DNA of 41,293 nucleotides from the NCBI GenBank assembly GCA_964369175.1, contig CAYJEM010000009.1, positions 1 to 41,293 of the forward strand. The letters run 5' to 3'. Every line of letters starts with the position of its first letter. Positions within the stretch are counted from its first letter, which is position 1. The notes below the pieces were generated by a model. That model saw only the letters and a list, made by a program, of their open reading frames with translations. It was not told the DNA's origin and did not search any database. Origin of the DNA: Tannockella sp964369175. GTDB lineage: Bacteria; Bacillota_I; Bacilli_A; Erysipelotrichales; Coprobacillaceae. Position numbers and translations under genes: made by a program. Of this stretch, positions 32,792-40,748 are shown in pieces.

Positions 32792-33871
32792 ATGGATTTA
32801 ATTTACCAATTATTTATCGAATGGGGACTTAGCGATAGTTTCTCAAAGGTAGTATCATTTTTCTTATTTGAAATCGTATACCTAAGTACGATACTTATGT
32901 TAGGGTTAACTATCTTTACTTTTATCAGAGTCAGATTTTTAGATGAAGACTTTGCACAAAAACTTCAAGAAAAACCAAAATGGTTAGTCTATTTAGGAAT
33001 GGCACTTCTAGGTGCAGTCTCCCCGTTTTGTTCGTGTAGTACAATACCTGTATTTGTATCTTTTGCTGCTTTAGGAGTTCCTACCGGTGCATTATTTGTC
33101 TTCTTAGTAACTTCACCAATGGTACAAGAAGCATCATTAATATTATTATTAACAGAATTCGGTCTGCCAGTTGCTATTGTTTATGTTATTTTAGGTATAC
33201 TTGCTGGAGTAACAGTAGGTTATATCATTTCAAAGGCAAAGGACAGTGATTTATTCAATGAAAGTGTATTAGCAAAAAGAGAACATAGAAAAAGCATCGA
33301 GACAACTAATACTGCTTGTTGTACTAATGAAACATCTTTGACAAAATGTTGCGATAACACACCTACTGCTAGTTGCTGTGATGAAACAGCACAAAATACT
33401 TCTTGTTGTGATAACACTGAAAATCATAAGATAACGATTGATTCCAAAAAGAATCCATTTAAATATTCTATTCACGAAGCAATGTCGATTATGAAAAAAA
33501 CATTTAAATATATTGTTATTGGGATAGCTGTTGGATCATTTATTTATGGATTAGTTCCTGATGAATTTATACAAAACTTATTAGGTACTTCAAATACAGT
33601 AGCTCCAATTGCTGCTACACTTGTGGGAATACCTATTTATGCAGATGATGTTGCTTTAATTCCAATTGCTAAGACTTTAGTTGATGCAGGTGCTGGGCTT
33701 GGAACTTCGCTTTCATTTGTAATGTCTAGTGCGGTTGTATCAATACCATCATTTATCATGCTTGGAGCTGCATTAAAAAAGAAAACACTTATAAAGCTTG
33801 CAATTTATTTAAGTATTTTAATCATAGTGATAGGTTATATATTTAATTTTATTGCACCGTATATCATCTAA
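32792..33871 (+). CDS. ArsP/DUF318-type permease with four Cys-Cys pairs in central loop
   Basis: The 359-residue protein has two groups of four membrane helices, each with the family glycine/proline motif. SPFCSCSTIPVFVSF (C80, C82) in the first half is the ArsP hallmark, and VGIPIYADDVALIPIA lies in the second. ArsP exports trivalent organoarsenicals; relatives export Cu or Zn. Between the halves, a hydrophilic loop (about residues 150-225) carries CC pairs at 176-177, 186-187, 195-196 and 205-206, spaced 9-10 residues, each set in Thr/Asn/Asp/Glu. This looks like a soft-metal chelating or relay segment. GAAGGAG lies before the ATG. It follows hxlR but has its own promoter and operator. Confidence 0.85.
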   Translation: MDLIYQLFIEWGLSDSFSKVVSFFLFEIVYLSTILMLGLTIFTFIRVRFLDEDFAQKLQEKPKWLVYLGMALLGAVSPFCSCSTIPVFVSFAALGVPTGALFVFLVTSPMVQEASLILLLTEFGLPVAIVYVILGILAGVTVGYIISKAKDSDLFNESVLAKREHRKSIETTNTACCTNETSLTKCCDNTPTASCCDETAQNTSCCDNTENHKITIDSKKNPFKYSIHEAMSIMKKTFKYIVIGIAVGSFIYGLVPDEFIQNLLGTSNTVAPIAATLVGIPIYADDVALIPIAKTLVDAGAGLGTSLSFVMSSAVVSIPSFIMLGAALKKKTLIKLAIYLSILIIVIGYIFNFIAPYII

Positions 33872-33904
33872 GTAATCTTATATTCTTATCTTGTAAACAA
33901 TTAT

Positions 33905-33945
33905 AAAACTCAAATTCTAAGCATGTCTTGATTTGAGTTTTTATT
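33905..33945 (+). terminator. Terminator of permease gene
   Basis: AAACTCAAAT/ATTTGAGTTT perfect 10-bp arms (33906-33915, 33931-33940) with a 15-base loop, then TTATT. Confidence 0.7.
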
Positions 33946-33959
33946 ATGTGATTTAGTCG

Positions 33960-33995
33960 TAAAAAAAAGTCATTGCAAATTATATGCAAATGACT
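33960..33995 (-). terminator. Terminator of nucleoid-associated protein gene
   Basis: AGTCATT/AATGACT outer stem (33968-33974, 33989-33995) with an inner TGCA pairing, followed on the minus strand by eight Ts. Confidence 0.75.
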
Positions 33996-34998
33996 ATTTA
34001 ATTACAATATCACGAATATTTTTAATTGTTATAGTTGTTGTACCTGTCATATCTGTCTCTTTAACAATATCTTCACCACGCAAGTAATCTTCTACATCTA
34101 GTTCAATCGTTTTATCACCATCTAATACAAGTTTACATCTAGCTAAACGATCAACATTACCAGGAACATGCTCTATTTCATCTTCTTCAATTATACCTAG
34201 TTCATTCATTAATAATTCAACCTCGTGTGTTGCATTATAATCATCTTTAACAATTTTCTTTGCAAGTTCTAATGGTTTTACTGGTTTATGGTCCATTACT
34301 AGATTCACTAATTCTTGCTTCACTAGCGGTAATGGATCACCTTCTACTACATTGAATTCTCCATCAACTTTACGAACTACTTTTGTTACTAGTGACATTT
34401 TTTGTTTGTCAGTTAGCTTTTGTTCACCTTTGATATACTGTTCATTTAAATAATATCCAGGTTTACCATCAATCACAAAACGTTTTTCAATGATTGATAA
34501 TTTATTTTCTTCAATATCAATGATAATTGCTTCATCAACACCACTTGTTTTTGGTGGTAATGATTGTTGGTTTACAAACTTAATTTGTTTTTTACCATCA
34601 ACTTCTTCAATAACTGAAACTGGAATTATTTTATAATTTAGTTTCAACACTAAAATATGTTTTCTGCCATCAACTTTACATTCAATAAATACCAAGTTAC
34701 TATTTGGCATTTCTTGAATACTTTTTGCAAGTGTGAATAATTCCATTGTAATTTTCTTTGCTTTTTCAAAGAATAATTCATCACTTTCAAGCATTGCTCT
34801 AGCATCAACAAATAATGCATGTTCATTACCTACTACAATTTCTTTTTTTGTAGGAGATAATAATGTTTTCTCAATTTTTTTATCATAGTATTCTGTTGTT
34901 CCCTCAACAAGGTTAATGTATGTATCTGAGTGGATTACATGACTATGTTCCATATCTAACATATGAATTAAAATTTTATCAATTATTACTGTATTCAT
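33994..34998 (-). CDS. Nucleoid-associated protein, NdpA/YejK family
   Basis: The 334-residue length is that of E. coli YejK (335), and the start IIDKILIHMLDMEHSHVIHSD and the acidic regular body (SNLVFIECKVDGRKHILVLKLNYK, VDEAIIIDIEENKLSIIEKRF, KPGYYLNEQYI) match the 37-kDa nucleoid-associated protein family. These abundant acidic proteins bind the nucleoid; in some genomes they accompany defence or mobile loci, but here the neighbours are housekeeping. GGTGATAAAAGG precedes the ATG. It is transcribed alone, divergent from yaaA. Confidence 0.8.
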   Translation of the reverse strand: MNTVIIDKILIHMLDMEHSHVIHSDTYINLVEGTTEYYDKKIEKTLLSPTKKEIVVGNEHALFVDARAMLESDELFFEKAKKITMELFTLAKSIQEMPNSNLVFIECKVDGRKHILVLKLNYKIIPVSVIEEVDGKKQIKFVNQQSLPPKTSGVDEAIIIDIEENKLSIIEKRFVIDGKPGYYLNEQYIKGEQKLTDKQKMSLVTKVVRKVDGEFNVVEGDPLPLVKQELVNLVMDHKPVKPLELAKKIVKDDYNATHEVELLMNELGIIEEDEIEHVPGNVDRLARCKLVLDGDKTIELDVEDYLRGEDIVKETDMTGTTTITIKNIRDIVIK

Positions 34999-35065
34999 CC
35001 TTTTATCACCGTAAGTAAGTATATCATAATTTTATAAAATAATATATAATGTATTTGGTGATAAT

Positions 35066-35782
35066 ATGAAAATAATTATAAGTCCTACAAAAGAAATGAA
35101 GGCAACTAATATATCTTTAGAAATGAAAGATATATTATATAAAAAAGAAAACAAACAATTACATACCTTATTAAAACAATATTCTATCGAAGAAATTCAT
35201 GATCGTTACAATATATCTTTTGCACTTGCAAAAAAAGTATATAGTTACTTTCATGAAAAGCAACCCTTATACCCAGCAATTACACTATATTCTGGGACTG
35301 TCTTTAAAAAACTTTCATTACTTACATATAACGATGATGACTTTTTATATCTTAACGATTATTTACGTATATGTAGTAGTTACTATGGTATTTTACGACC
35401 ATATGATGGGATTATGAGGTATCGTTTGGATATGTTAACAAAACTTGATATTAATTTGTATGATTTTTGGAATAAGCAGGTTAATAAATATTTTCAAGAT
35501 GAGGATATAATAATTAATTTAGCTTCAAATGAATTTTCGAAAATGTTAACTCATGACAATATGATTACTATTGACTTTATTGAAATTCGTGCACAAAAAA
35601 TCACACGCAATGCTATGCATATAAAACAAGCACGCGGTAACTTTTTAAACCATATGGTAAAACACAAAATTGTAACACTCAATGATATTAAAAATATTAT
35701 TATTGATGAATATGTTTATGATGAAACAATGTCATCGAATTCAACATATGTATTTAAGAGAAATTTTATCGCAAAGAAATAA
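35066..35782 (+). CDS. yaaA: Peroxide stress protein YaaA (DUF328/UPF0246)
   Basis: The 238-residue protein begins MKIIISPTKEM and contains PAITLYSGTVFKKL, LYLNDYLRICSSYYGILRPYDGIMRYRLDM, DFWN and INLASNEFSKML, in YaaA order. The C-terminus has ARGNFLNHMVKHKI. E. coli YaaA lowers free iron after peroxide stress and binds unusual DNA. GGTGATAAT precedes the ATG. It is monocistronic with a terminator behind it. It sits in a genome with other oxidative repair functions (rubrerythrin, MsrB, thioredoxin), although not in their operons. Confidence 0.9.
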   Translation: MKIIISPTKEMKATNISLEMKDILYKKENKQLHTLLKQYSIEEIHDRYNISFALAKKVYSYFHEKQPLYPAITLYSGTVFKKLSLLTYNDDDFLYLNDYLRICSSYYGILRPYDGIMRYRLDMLTKLDINLYDFWNKQVNKYFQDEDIIINLASNEFSKMLTHDNMITIDFIEIRAQKITRNAMHIKQARGNFLNHMVKHKIVTLNDIKNIIIDEYVYDETMSSNSTYVFKRNFIAKK

Positions 35783-35808
35783 CGGATAGCTAGAGCTATC
35801 CGTTTTGT
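35781..35808. terminator. Bidirectional terminator between yaaA and hisC
   Basis: AACGGATAGCT/AGCTATCCGTT perfect 11-bp arms around AG, followed by TTTTG on the plus strand and TTATTTCTTT on the minus strand. Confidence 0.8.
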
Positions 35809-36854
35809 ATGTACTTTTTAATTGTTTCTACTAAAACTTCCATATCATTGTCAGTACCAATACTTATACGTAAATAATTATCTATTTTTTCTTTATTAAA
35901 ATGTCGAACATAAATATTTTTTGATACTAAATAGTTATATAGATCAATCGCTTGAACGACGTTATGTTTAACAAAGACAAAATTTGCATAACTAGGAAGT
36001 ACAATGAATCCAATTTCTTGTAGTGCTTTAGTTGTGTTTTCACGTGTTTTTACTACTTTTGAAATTTTATCTTTAAAGTACTCATCATCTTTAACACTTT
36101 CAACACCTATTAAATGATTCACTGTATCAATAGGATATGAATTAAATGAATTTTTAACATCCTGCATTTTTGAAATCATTTCCTTGCTTCCATAAGCCAT
36201 TCCCAATCGACTTCCAGCTAATGCACGGGACTTTGAAAATGTTTGAATAACTAGTAGATTGTTATATGTATCTAACAGAGACATACAACTCTTTGCACCA
36301 AAATCAACATATGCTTCGTCGACAATCACTAGGCTATCCCTATTCTTTTCTAAGATGGTAATAATATCATTACCATCTAATTGGATACTTGTTGGTGCAT
36401 TTGGATTCGCAAAAATAATTCCATTATTTTCTTCTAAAAAACCACTTGTATCAATTGATAAATCATCATTCATCAATACTTTTTTATACGGTATATTATA
36501 TAACTTACAATATACTTCATAAAATGAATAAGTTATTTCTGGAAACAATATTGGTTTATTACCATTAAAAAATGTTAAAAAAGCTAGTGCTAATACTTCA
36601 TCTGAACCATTTCCTATAAATATTCGTTCTTTATCAATCTTATGATACTTTGCTAATTGTTCTTGCAAAAGATAAGCATCACTACTAGGATATAAACGTA
36701 ATTTATCAATTGTCATTGTTTCTAACAATTGTTTTACTTTTGGTGATGGTGGATATGGATTTTCATTTGTGTTTAATTTTATGATGTCTTTTTCCTTTGG
36801 TTGATACCCTGCAACGTATGGTTCAACATCACGTACATAATCTTGCCAACTCAT
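35796..36854 (-). CDS. hisC: Histidinol-phosphate aminotransferase-like enzyme HisC
   Basis: The 352-residue fold-type I aminotransferase has IKLNTNENPYPPSP, IFIGNGSDEVL, FANPNAPTS, VIVDEAYVDFG and the PLP lysine in TFSKSRALAGSRLGMA near residue 205, then YLRISIGT with the C-terminal Arg. In histidine synthesis HisC converts imidazole-acetol phosphate to histidinol phosphate; lone homologues often serve in aromatic amino acid synthesis instead. No other his gene is seen. It starts 12 bases after a HAD phosphatase gene on the same strand, so the two form an operon. GGGGG lies before the ATG. Confidence 0.88.
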   Translation of the reverse strand: MSWQDYVRDVEPYVAGYQPKEKDIIKLNTNENPYPPSPKVKQLLETMTIDKLRLYPSSDAYLLQEQLAKYHKIDKERIFIGNGSDEVLALAFLTFFNGNKPILFPEITYSFYEVYCKLYNIPYKKVLMNDDLSIDTSGFLEENNGIIFANPNAPTSIQLDGNDIITILEKNRDSLVIVDEAYVDFGAKSCMSLLDTYNNLLVIQTFSKSRALAGSRLGMAYGSKEMISKMQDVKNSFNSYPIDTVNHLIGVESVKDDEYFKDKISKVVKTRENTTKALQEIGFIVLPSYANFVFVKHNVVQAIDLYNYLVSKNIYVRHFNKEKIDNYLRISIGTDNDMEVLVETIKKYIQNG

Positions 36855-36866
36855 ATTAATTACCCC

Positions 36867-37643
36867 CTATTGTAATACGTCTATGCATACTTCATATACA
36901 TAATTGACACTTTTATCAGCTTTGTCTTGGACATCTTGGTTTGCTCGTAAAAAAGAGTAACTATAATTCGATGCTTCAAACATGCTAATATCATTATATG
37001 AGTCTCCAATACTATAAGCAATAGCTTTTTCTTTTTCTTTAATAATATTTAGTCCAGTTCCTTTTGTTATGTTAGCTGGACATATATCTAAATAAATTGT
37101 ATTTATAATAGGTGTTACATCATTTTGATAGTGTTTTAAAATATAACTTTGAATTTTTTCAAGAATATCAATGTTGCCATCATCTTGATTAAGCCCAATA
37201 ATATCATATGAACTAGCTTTTTTATATTCTTCCATAAAATCAATATCAAATACTTCAACATTTCCCTCAATTGTATGTTCAAATGTTTTGTTGTTTACAA
37301 AACCAATTGTTCGACTTCCAGCATAAAAATAGACATGTACATTTTGTTTAATACAATATTCGATAAGCTCCATGCCAATTTGTTTATCAATTACTTTTTT
37401 TAATACTTCATTTTTATTTTTATCAATAATATGTCCACCATTATTCATTACAAGATAATCATAAGGTAGTTGTAATGTATCAACTAAAAACATAGCTTCT
37501 TGTATGTTTCTACCAGTATTGAGAACTACTAGATGACCTTGATTTTGTATTTCTAATAACATCTCTTTATCTCTTAAATGAAGTAAGTTTCCTTGATGAT
37601 CAACTAATGTACCATCTATATCACTACATAATATTTTTTTCAT
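36867..37643 (-). CDS. HAD-superfamily (Cof-type) phosphatase
   Basis: The 258-residue protein has the four HAD motifs: SDIDGTLVD (nucleophile Asp and acid/base Asp), LNTGRN, the conserved Lys in KGTGL, and IGDSYNDISMFE. A C2-type cap lies between motifs II and III, as in Cof/YidA sugar-phosphate or FMN phosphatases. The start is ATG 37643, six bases after GGAGG; a TTG four codons upstream overlaps that ribosome site and is rejected. It heads an operon with hisC. A role as histidinol phosphatase is possible from context but unproven. Confidence 0.9.
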   Translation of the reverse strand: MKKILCSDIDGTLVDHQGNLLHLRDKEMLLEIQNQGHLVVLNTGRNIQEAMFLVDTLQLPYDYLVMNNGGHIIDKNKNEVLKKVIDKQIGMELIEYCIKQNVHVYFYAGSRTIGFVNNKTFEHTIEGNVEVFDIDFMEEYKKASSYDIIGLNQDDGNIDILEKIQSYILKHYQNDVTPIINTIYLDICPANITKGTGLNIIKEKEKAIAYSIGDSYNDISMFEASNYSYSFLRANQDVQDKADKSVNYVYEVCIDVLQ

Positions 37644-37656
37644 AAATTCCTCCAAA

Positions 37657-37688
37657 AATTAGAAAAGGCTTTGAAAATTCAAAGCCTT
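37657..37688 (-). terminator. Terminator of aldo/keto reductase gene
   Basis: AAGGCTTTGAA/TTCAAAGCCTT perfect 11-bp arms, 2-base loop, followed on the minus strand by TTCTAATTTTT. Confidence 0.8.
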
Positions 37689-37696
37689 ATACAATA

Positions 37697-38530
37697 TTAG
37701 AATGTAATATTGTCACTATCGTTATTTGAACCACCACAAGTAGTAATTGCATCGATTGCTGCCATATCTTCATCAGCAATTGTGAAATCTAATTGAAGAT
37801 TTGCACGAATACGCTCTACATTAACACTTTTTACTAGTGGGATTACATTATGTTGCAGTGCATATTTAACACATAACTGCGCTACTGTTACATCATATTT
37901 TGTAGCAAACTCAGTTAATTCTTCACAGTCAAATACTTTACCGTTTGCAAGTGGACTATATCCTACGATTGCAATATCTTCTTTTGCACAGAAGTCACGT
38001 ACTTCAGTTTGCAGACAGCTTGGATGGAATTCAATTTGGTTAACCATTGGTTTAATAGTTGTTCCAGCCATTAACTCTTCGATATGATGAATTTTAAAGT
38101 TACTTACACCGATTGACTTAATTTTGCCTACTTTATATAAATCTTCCATCGCTTTGTATGATTCAATATTTTTAGCAATATAGTCTTCTCTATATTTAGC
38201 TGGTACTGGCCAGTGAATGATATATTGATCTAAGTAATCAACTTGTAAATCTTCACAAGTTTTGTTAAATGCTGCTACAGTTTCATCATAACCACGAACA
38301 TCATTCCATAACTTACCAGTAATGAAAATATCTTCTCTAGCAACACCGCTTTCTTTAATTCCCATACCAACTTGAACTTCATTACCATATACAGCAGCTG
38401 CATCAATATGATTATGTCCATTTGTTAATGCAAGCTTTACTGCTTCTACCGTTACTTCTGCTGATGCTTTCCAAGTTCCATAACCGATTTCTGGCATTGC
38501 AACACCATTATTTAATATTCTGTTTTTCAT
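37697..38530 (-). CDS. Aldo/keto reductase
   Basis: The 277-residue NADPH-dependent oxidoreductase is a TIM barrel of the AKR5 type. The tetrad residues are seen as Asp in HIDAAAVYGNE, with Tyr in the same motif, Lys in TGKLWND and His in YIIHWPVP. GVSNFKIHHIEEL, QIEFHP and the C-terminal cofactor segment PLVKSVNVERIRANL complete it. Members reduce 2,5-diketogluconate, methylglyoxal or other carbonyls; the substrate is unknown. TGGAGG precedes the ATG. It is transcribed alone from 38562-38590. Confidence 0.93.
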   Translation of the reverse strand: MKNRILNNGVAMPEIGYGTWKASAEVTVEAVKLALTNGHNHIDAAAVYGNEVQVGMGIKESGVAREDIFITGKLWNDVRGYDETVAAFNKTCEDLQVDYLDQYIIHWPVPAKYREDYIAKNIESYKAMEDLYKVGKIKSIGVSNFKIHHIEELMAGTTIKPMVNQIEFHPSCLQTEVRDFCAKEDIAIVGYSPLANGKVFDCEELTEFATKYDVTVAQLCVKYALQHNVIPLVKSVNVERIRANLQLDFTIADEDMAAIDAITTCGGSNNDSDNITF

Positions 38531-38561
38531 TTAATATGTCCTCCATTTAGATTATGTAAGG

Positions 38562-38590
38562 ATTATATCACATATATTACAGAATTAAAA
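38562..38590 (-). promoter_or_regulatory. Promoter of aldo/keto reductase gene
   Basis: Minus-strand TTTTAA and TATAAT with a 17-base spacer and a TG two bases before the -10. The region contains no clear terminator for pyrI, so read-through from pyrBI is possible. Confidence 0.55.
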
Positions 38591-38615
38591 TACTTTTTAT
38601 GTATTTACATATTAT

Positions 38616-39035
38616 TTATTTACTTACTTTTGTTTCACAATATAGACAGCGATAAATTCTTTCTTTTTCGTTTGCAAGAGTGAATACATGATCTAGTTCG
38701 GTTTCTATTGATGTAATACAGCGTGGATTTTTACAATGTTCCACATTAACGATTTTTTGTGGTAAAGTTAACTTTCTTTTTTCAACAGTTTTACCATCTC
38801 TTATAATACAAACTGTAATATTATGATCGATGTATCCAAGTACATCTAAATCCACTTCAAAATCATTATCAATTTTTAAGATATCTTTTGTTCCCATTTT
38901 TGTTGACTTAACATTTTTTATAATTGCAATGCTGCAATCTAATTTGTCTAATTTTAATGCTTTATATACGCGCATTACACTTCCTGCGCTAATATGATCT
39001 AATACAATTCCATTTACTATGCTATCAATTTTCAT
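38616..39035 (-). CDS. pyrI: Aspartate carbamoyltransferase regulatory subunit
   Basis: The 139-residue subunit starts MKIDSIVNGIVLDHISAGSVMRVYKAL, the nucleotide-binding domain typical of PyrI. It ends with a zinc domain carrying C-x4-C (CKNPRC) and CLYC. It binds ATP, CTP or UTP and tunes the catalytic subunit allosterically in the dodecameric enzyme. Slightly shorter than E. coli PyrI (153). It starts 11 bases after pyrB and is co-transcribed with it. Confidence 0.95.
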   Translation of the reverse strand: MKIDSIVNGIVLDHISAGSVMRVYKALKLDKLDCSIAIIKNVKSTKMGTKDILKIDNDFEVDLDVLGYIDHNITVCIIRDGKTVEKRKLTLPQKIVNVEHCKNPRCITSIETELDHVFTLANEKERIYRCLYCETKVSK

Positions 39036-39046
39036 ATCGTTATCTC

Positions 39047-39961
39047 CTATTTCAATCCTAACATTTTTATAATAAGTGCCATACGAACATATTTACCATA
39101 TAAAACTTGGTCAAAGTATTTAGCTCTTGGGTCATCATCAACCTCTGTTGCAATTTCATTTACACGAGGTAGTGGATGAAGAATTGTTAAATCTTCTTTT
39201 GCGTTTTCTAATTTTTGTAAATCTAAGATATATGTATCTTTTAGACGAATATAATCTTGCTCATTGAAGAAACGTTCTTTTTGAACACGAGTCATGTATA
39301 ATACATCTAATGTATCAATTACATCTTCCATTTTTTCAACTTCTACGAAATCTAAATTATTTGCTTCAAGAACATCTTTTTTAAGATATTCTGGAATACG
39401 TAATTCTACTGGGGAGATAAATACAAATTTCACATTTGGATATCTAGACATTGCTTTTAATAATGAATGCACTGTACGTCCAAATTTAAGGTCTCCACAA
39501 AGTCCAACAGTAAGATTATCTAAATGTCCTTTTTCACTGTGAATCGTTAGTAAGTCTGTTAATGTTTGTGTTGGATGGTTATGTCCTCCATCACCAGCAT
39601 TAATTAGTGGTACTTTACTTCTTTTTAAGGCAACTAATGGAGCTCCTTCTTTTGGATGTCTCATAGCGATAATATCACTGTAACATGATACTGTCCAAAT
39701 TGTATCAGTAACCGTTTCTCCCTTAGCAGCACTACTTGACTCGGCACTTGAAACTCCTAAAACATTACCACCAAGTTCAAGCATCGCTGCTTCAAATGAT
39801 AGTCTTGTACGTGTACTTGGTTCGAAGAATAATGTTGCTAGTGTTTTATGCTTAGCAATTTCTTGGTATTTTGTCTTGTCTTTAATGATATCATTTGCAA
39901 GTTCTAACAATTCATCAATTTCTTCTAGAGATAAGTCTTTTGGGTCAATTAAATAGTTCAT
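39047..39961 (-). CDS. pyrB: Aspartate carbamoyltransferase catalytic subunit
   Basis: The 304-residue enzyme joins carbamoyl phosphate and aspartate, the first committed step of pyrimidine synthesis. Carbamoyl-phosphate residues lie in FEPSTRTRLSFE and SSAAKGET, aspartate residues in MTRVQKERF and HPLPRVNEI. The length fits the class B catalytic chain that pairs with PyrI. AAAAGGAG lies before the ATG. The short leader (about 30 bases) leaves no room for a PyrR attenuator; regulation is probably allosteric through PyrI. Carbamate kinase is encoded nearby on the same strand, beyond vanZ. Confidence 0.97.
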   Translation of the reverse strand: MNYLIDPKDLSLEEIDELLELANDIIKDKTKYQEIAKHKTLATLFFEPSTRTRLSFEAAMLELGGNVLGVSSAESSSAAKGETVTDTIWTVSCYSDIIAMRHPKEGAPLVALKRSKVPLINAGDGGHNHPTQTLTDLLTIHSEKGHLDNLTVGLCGDLKFGRTVHSLLKAMSRYPNVKFVFISPVELRIPEYLKKDVLEANNLDFVEVEKMEDVIDTLDVLYMTRVQKERFFNEQDYIRLKDTYILDLQKLENAKEDLTILHPLPRVNEIATEVDDDPRAKYFDQVLYGKYVRMALIIKMLGLK

Positions 39962-39995
39962 AAATTCGTCTCCTTTTGTATTTTTTCCATTAATA

Positions 39996-40024
39996 ATTTT
40001 ATCATATCCTATAGAAAATGTTAA
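39996..40024 (-). promoter_or_regulatory. Promoter of pyrBI
   Basis: Minus-strand TTAACA and TAAAAT with a 17-base spacer. Confidence 0.6.
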
Positions 40025-40093
40025 GTGTATGTATATTTTTTGTACATTTAAACAAATTCTTTTTAATAGTTTTTTCTTTTTACTTATATATGC

Positions 40094-40122
40094 TTGCTTA
40101 TAATCTTGTTTTGTTCTAATAT
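40094..40122 (+). promoter_or_regulatory. Promoter of VanZ-like gene
   Basis: TTGCTT and TAATAT with a 17-base spacer, 23 bases before the ATG. Confidence 0.45.
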
Positions 40123-40145
40123 ATAATATACGTTAGGAGAGTTAT

Positions 40146-40727
40146 ATGGAAAAAATAATCAATTATTTATTAACTATGGGATTTTTCATGTCTATAACAC
40201 TCCCATTTGCAATAATATATCGATACCTTCGTCAAAAACGCGGTGTATACTATACAAGAGAACATATGATTGGTTCGGTATTATTTATTATATTTCTAGT
40301 TGGTCTATCATCACTTACCATCTTACCTGGAGTTGCCAGCGAGGGAATTGATCCCTTTCAAGGAAATGTCAACTTAGAGTTATTCAAAGTGTTTCATCAA
40401 ACATATCTAGTTGTTATCCAAACTGGTAGTTTTAGCTATTTTTATATCAACTTTATTGGTAATATTGTTATCTTTATACCAATTGGTTTCTTTATCGCAC
40501 TACTCTTTACAAAGAAGAATGTCTTTCATATTATGTTTTATGGTTTTCTATGTTCTTTATTTATAGAGGTGGCTCAGTTGTTTATTGCTCGCGGTAGTGA
40601 TGTTGATGACCTATGGCTAAATACACTAGGTGCAATACTAGGGTATGGCATTTACTTGATTTATAATAAATTTTATCCCGATTTTTGTACAAGGTGTAAG
40701 CAAAGAATTCATAGAAATGAGCAATAG
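40146..40727 (+). CDS. VanZ-like family membrane protein
   Basis: The 193-residue protein has about five membrane helices and the VanZ-like pattern: an early TILPG turn, NFIGNIVIFIPIGFFIALLF, and near the end FIEVAQLFIARGSDVDDLWLNTLGAILGYGIY. The E/Q...R...D-D...NTLG residues are the conserved core. VanZ gives low teicoplanin resistance in enterococci; most homologues have unknown roles in the envelope. No vanA-type genes are nearby, so resistance should not be inferred. AGGAGAG precedes the ATG. It is transcribed alone. Confidence 0.88.
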   Translation: MEKIINYLLTMGFFMSITLPFAIIYRYLRQKRGVYYTREHMIGSVLFIIFLVGLSSLTILPGVASEGIDPFQGNVNLELFKVFHQTYLVVIQTGSFSYFYINFIGNIVIFIPIGFFIALLFTKKNVFHIMFYGFLCSLFIEVAQLFIARGSDVDDLWLNTLGAILGYGIYLIYNKFYPDFCTRCKQRIHRNEQ

Positions 40728-40748
40728 AAAACTATTGCTCATTTTATT
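40715..40748. terminator. Bidirectional terminator between VanZ-like and carbamate kinase genes
   Basis: ATGAGCAATAG/CTATTGCTCAT perfect 11-bp arms around AAAA (40717-40727, 40732-40742), followed by TTTATT on the plus strand. Confidence 0.82.

Noticed and set aside
36855..36866. T-box or riboswitch controlling hisC
   Set aside because: Only 12 bases separate hisC from the HAD gene and there is no leader; upstream of the HAD gene I see only the neighbouring terminator and the ribosome site.
39962..40018. PyrR-binding attenuator before pyrB
   Set aside because: The predicted leader is only about 30 bases, with no anti-terminator/terminator pair or PyrR-type hairpin.
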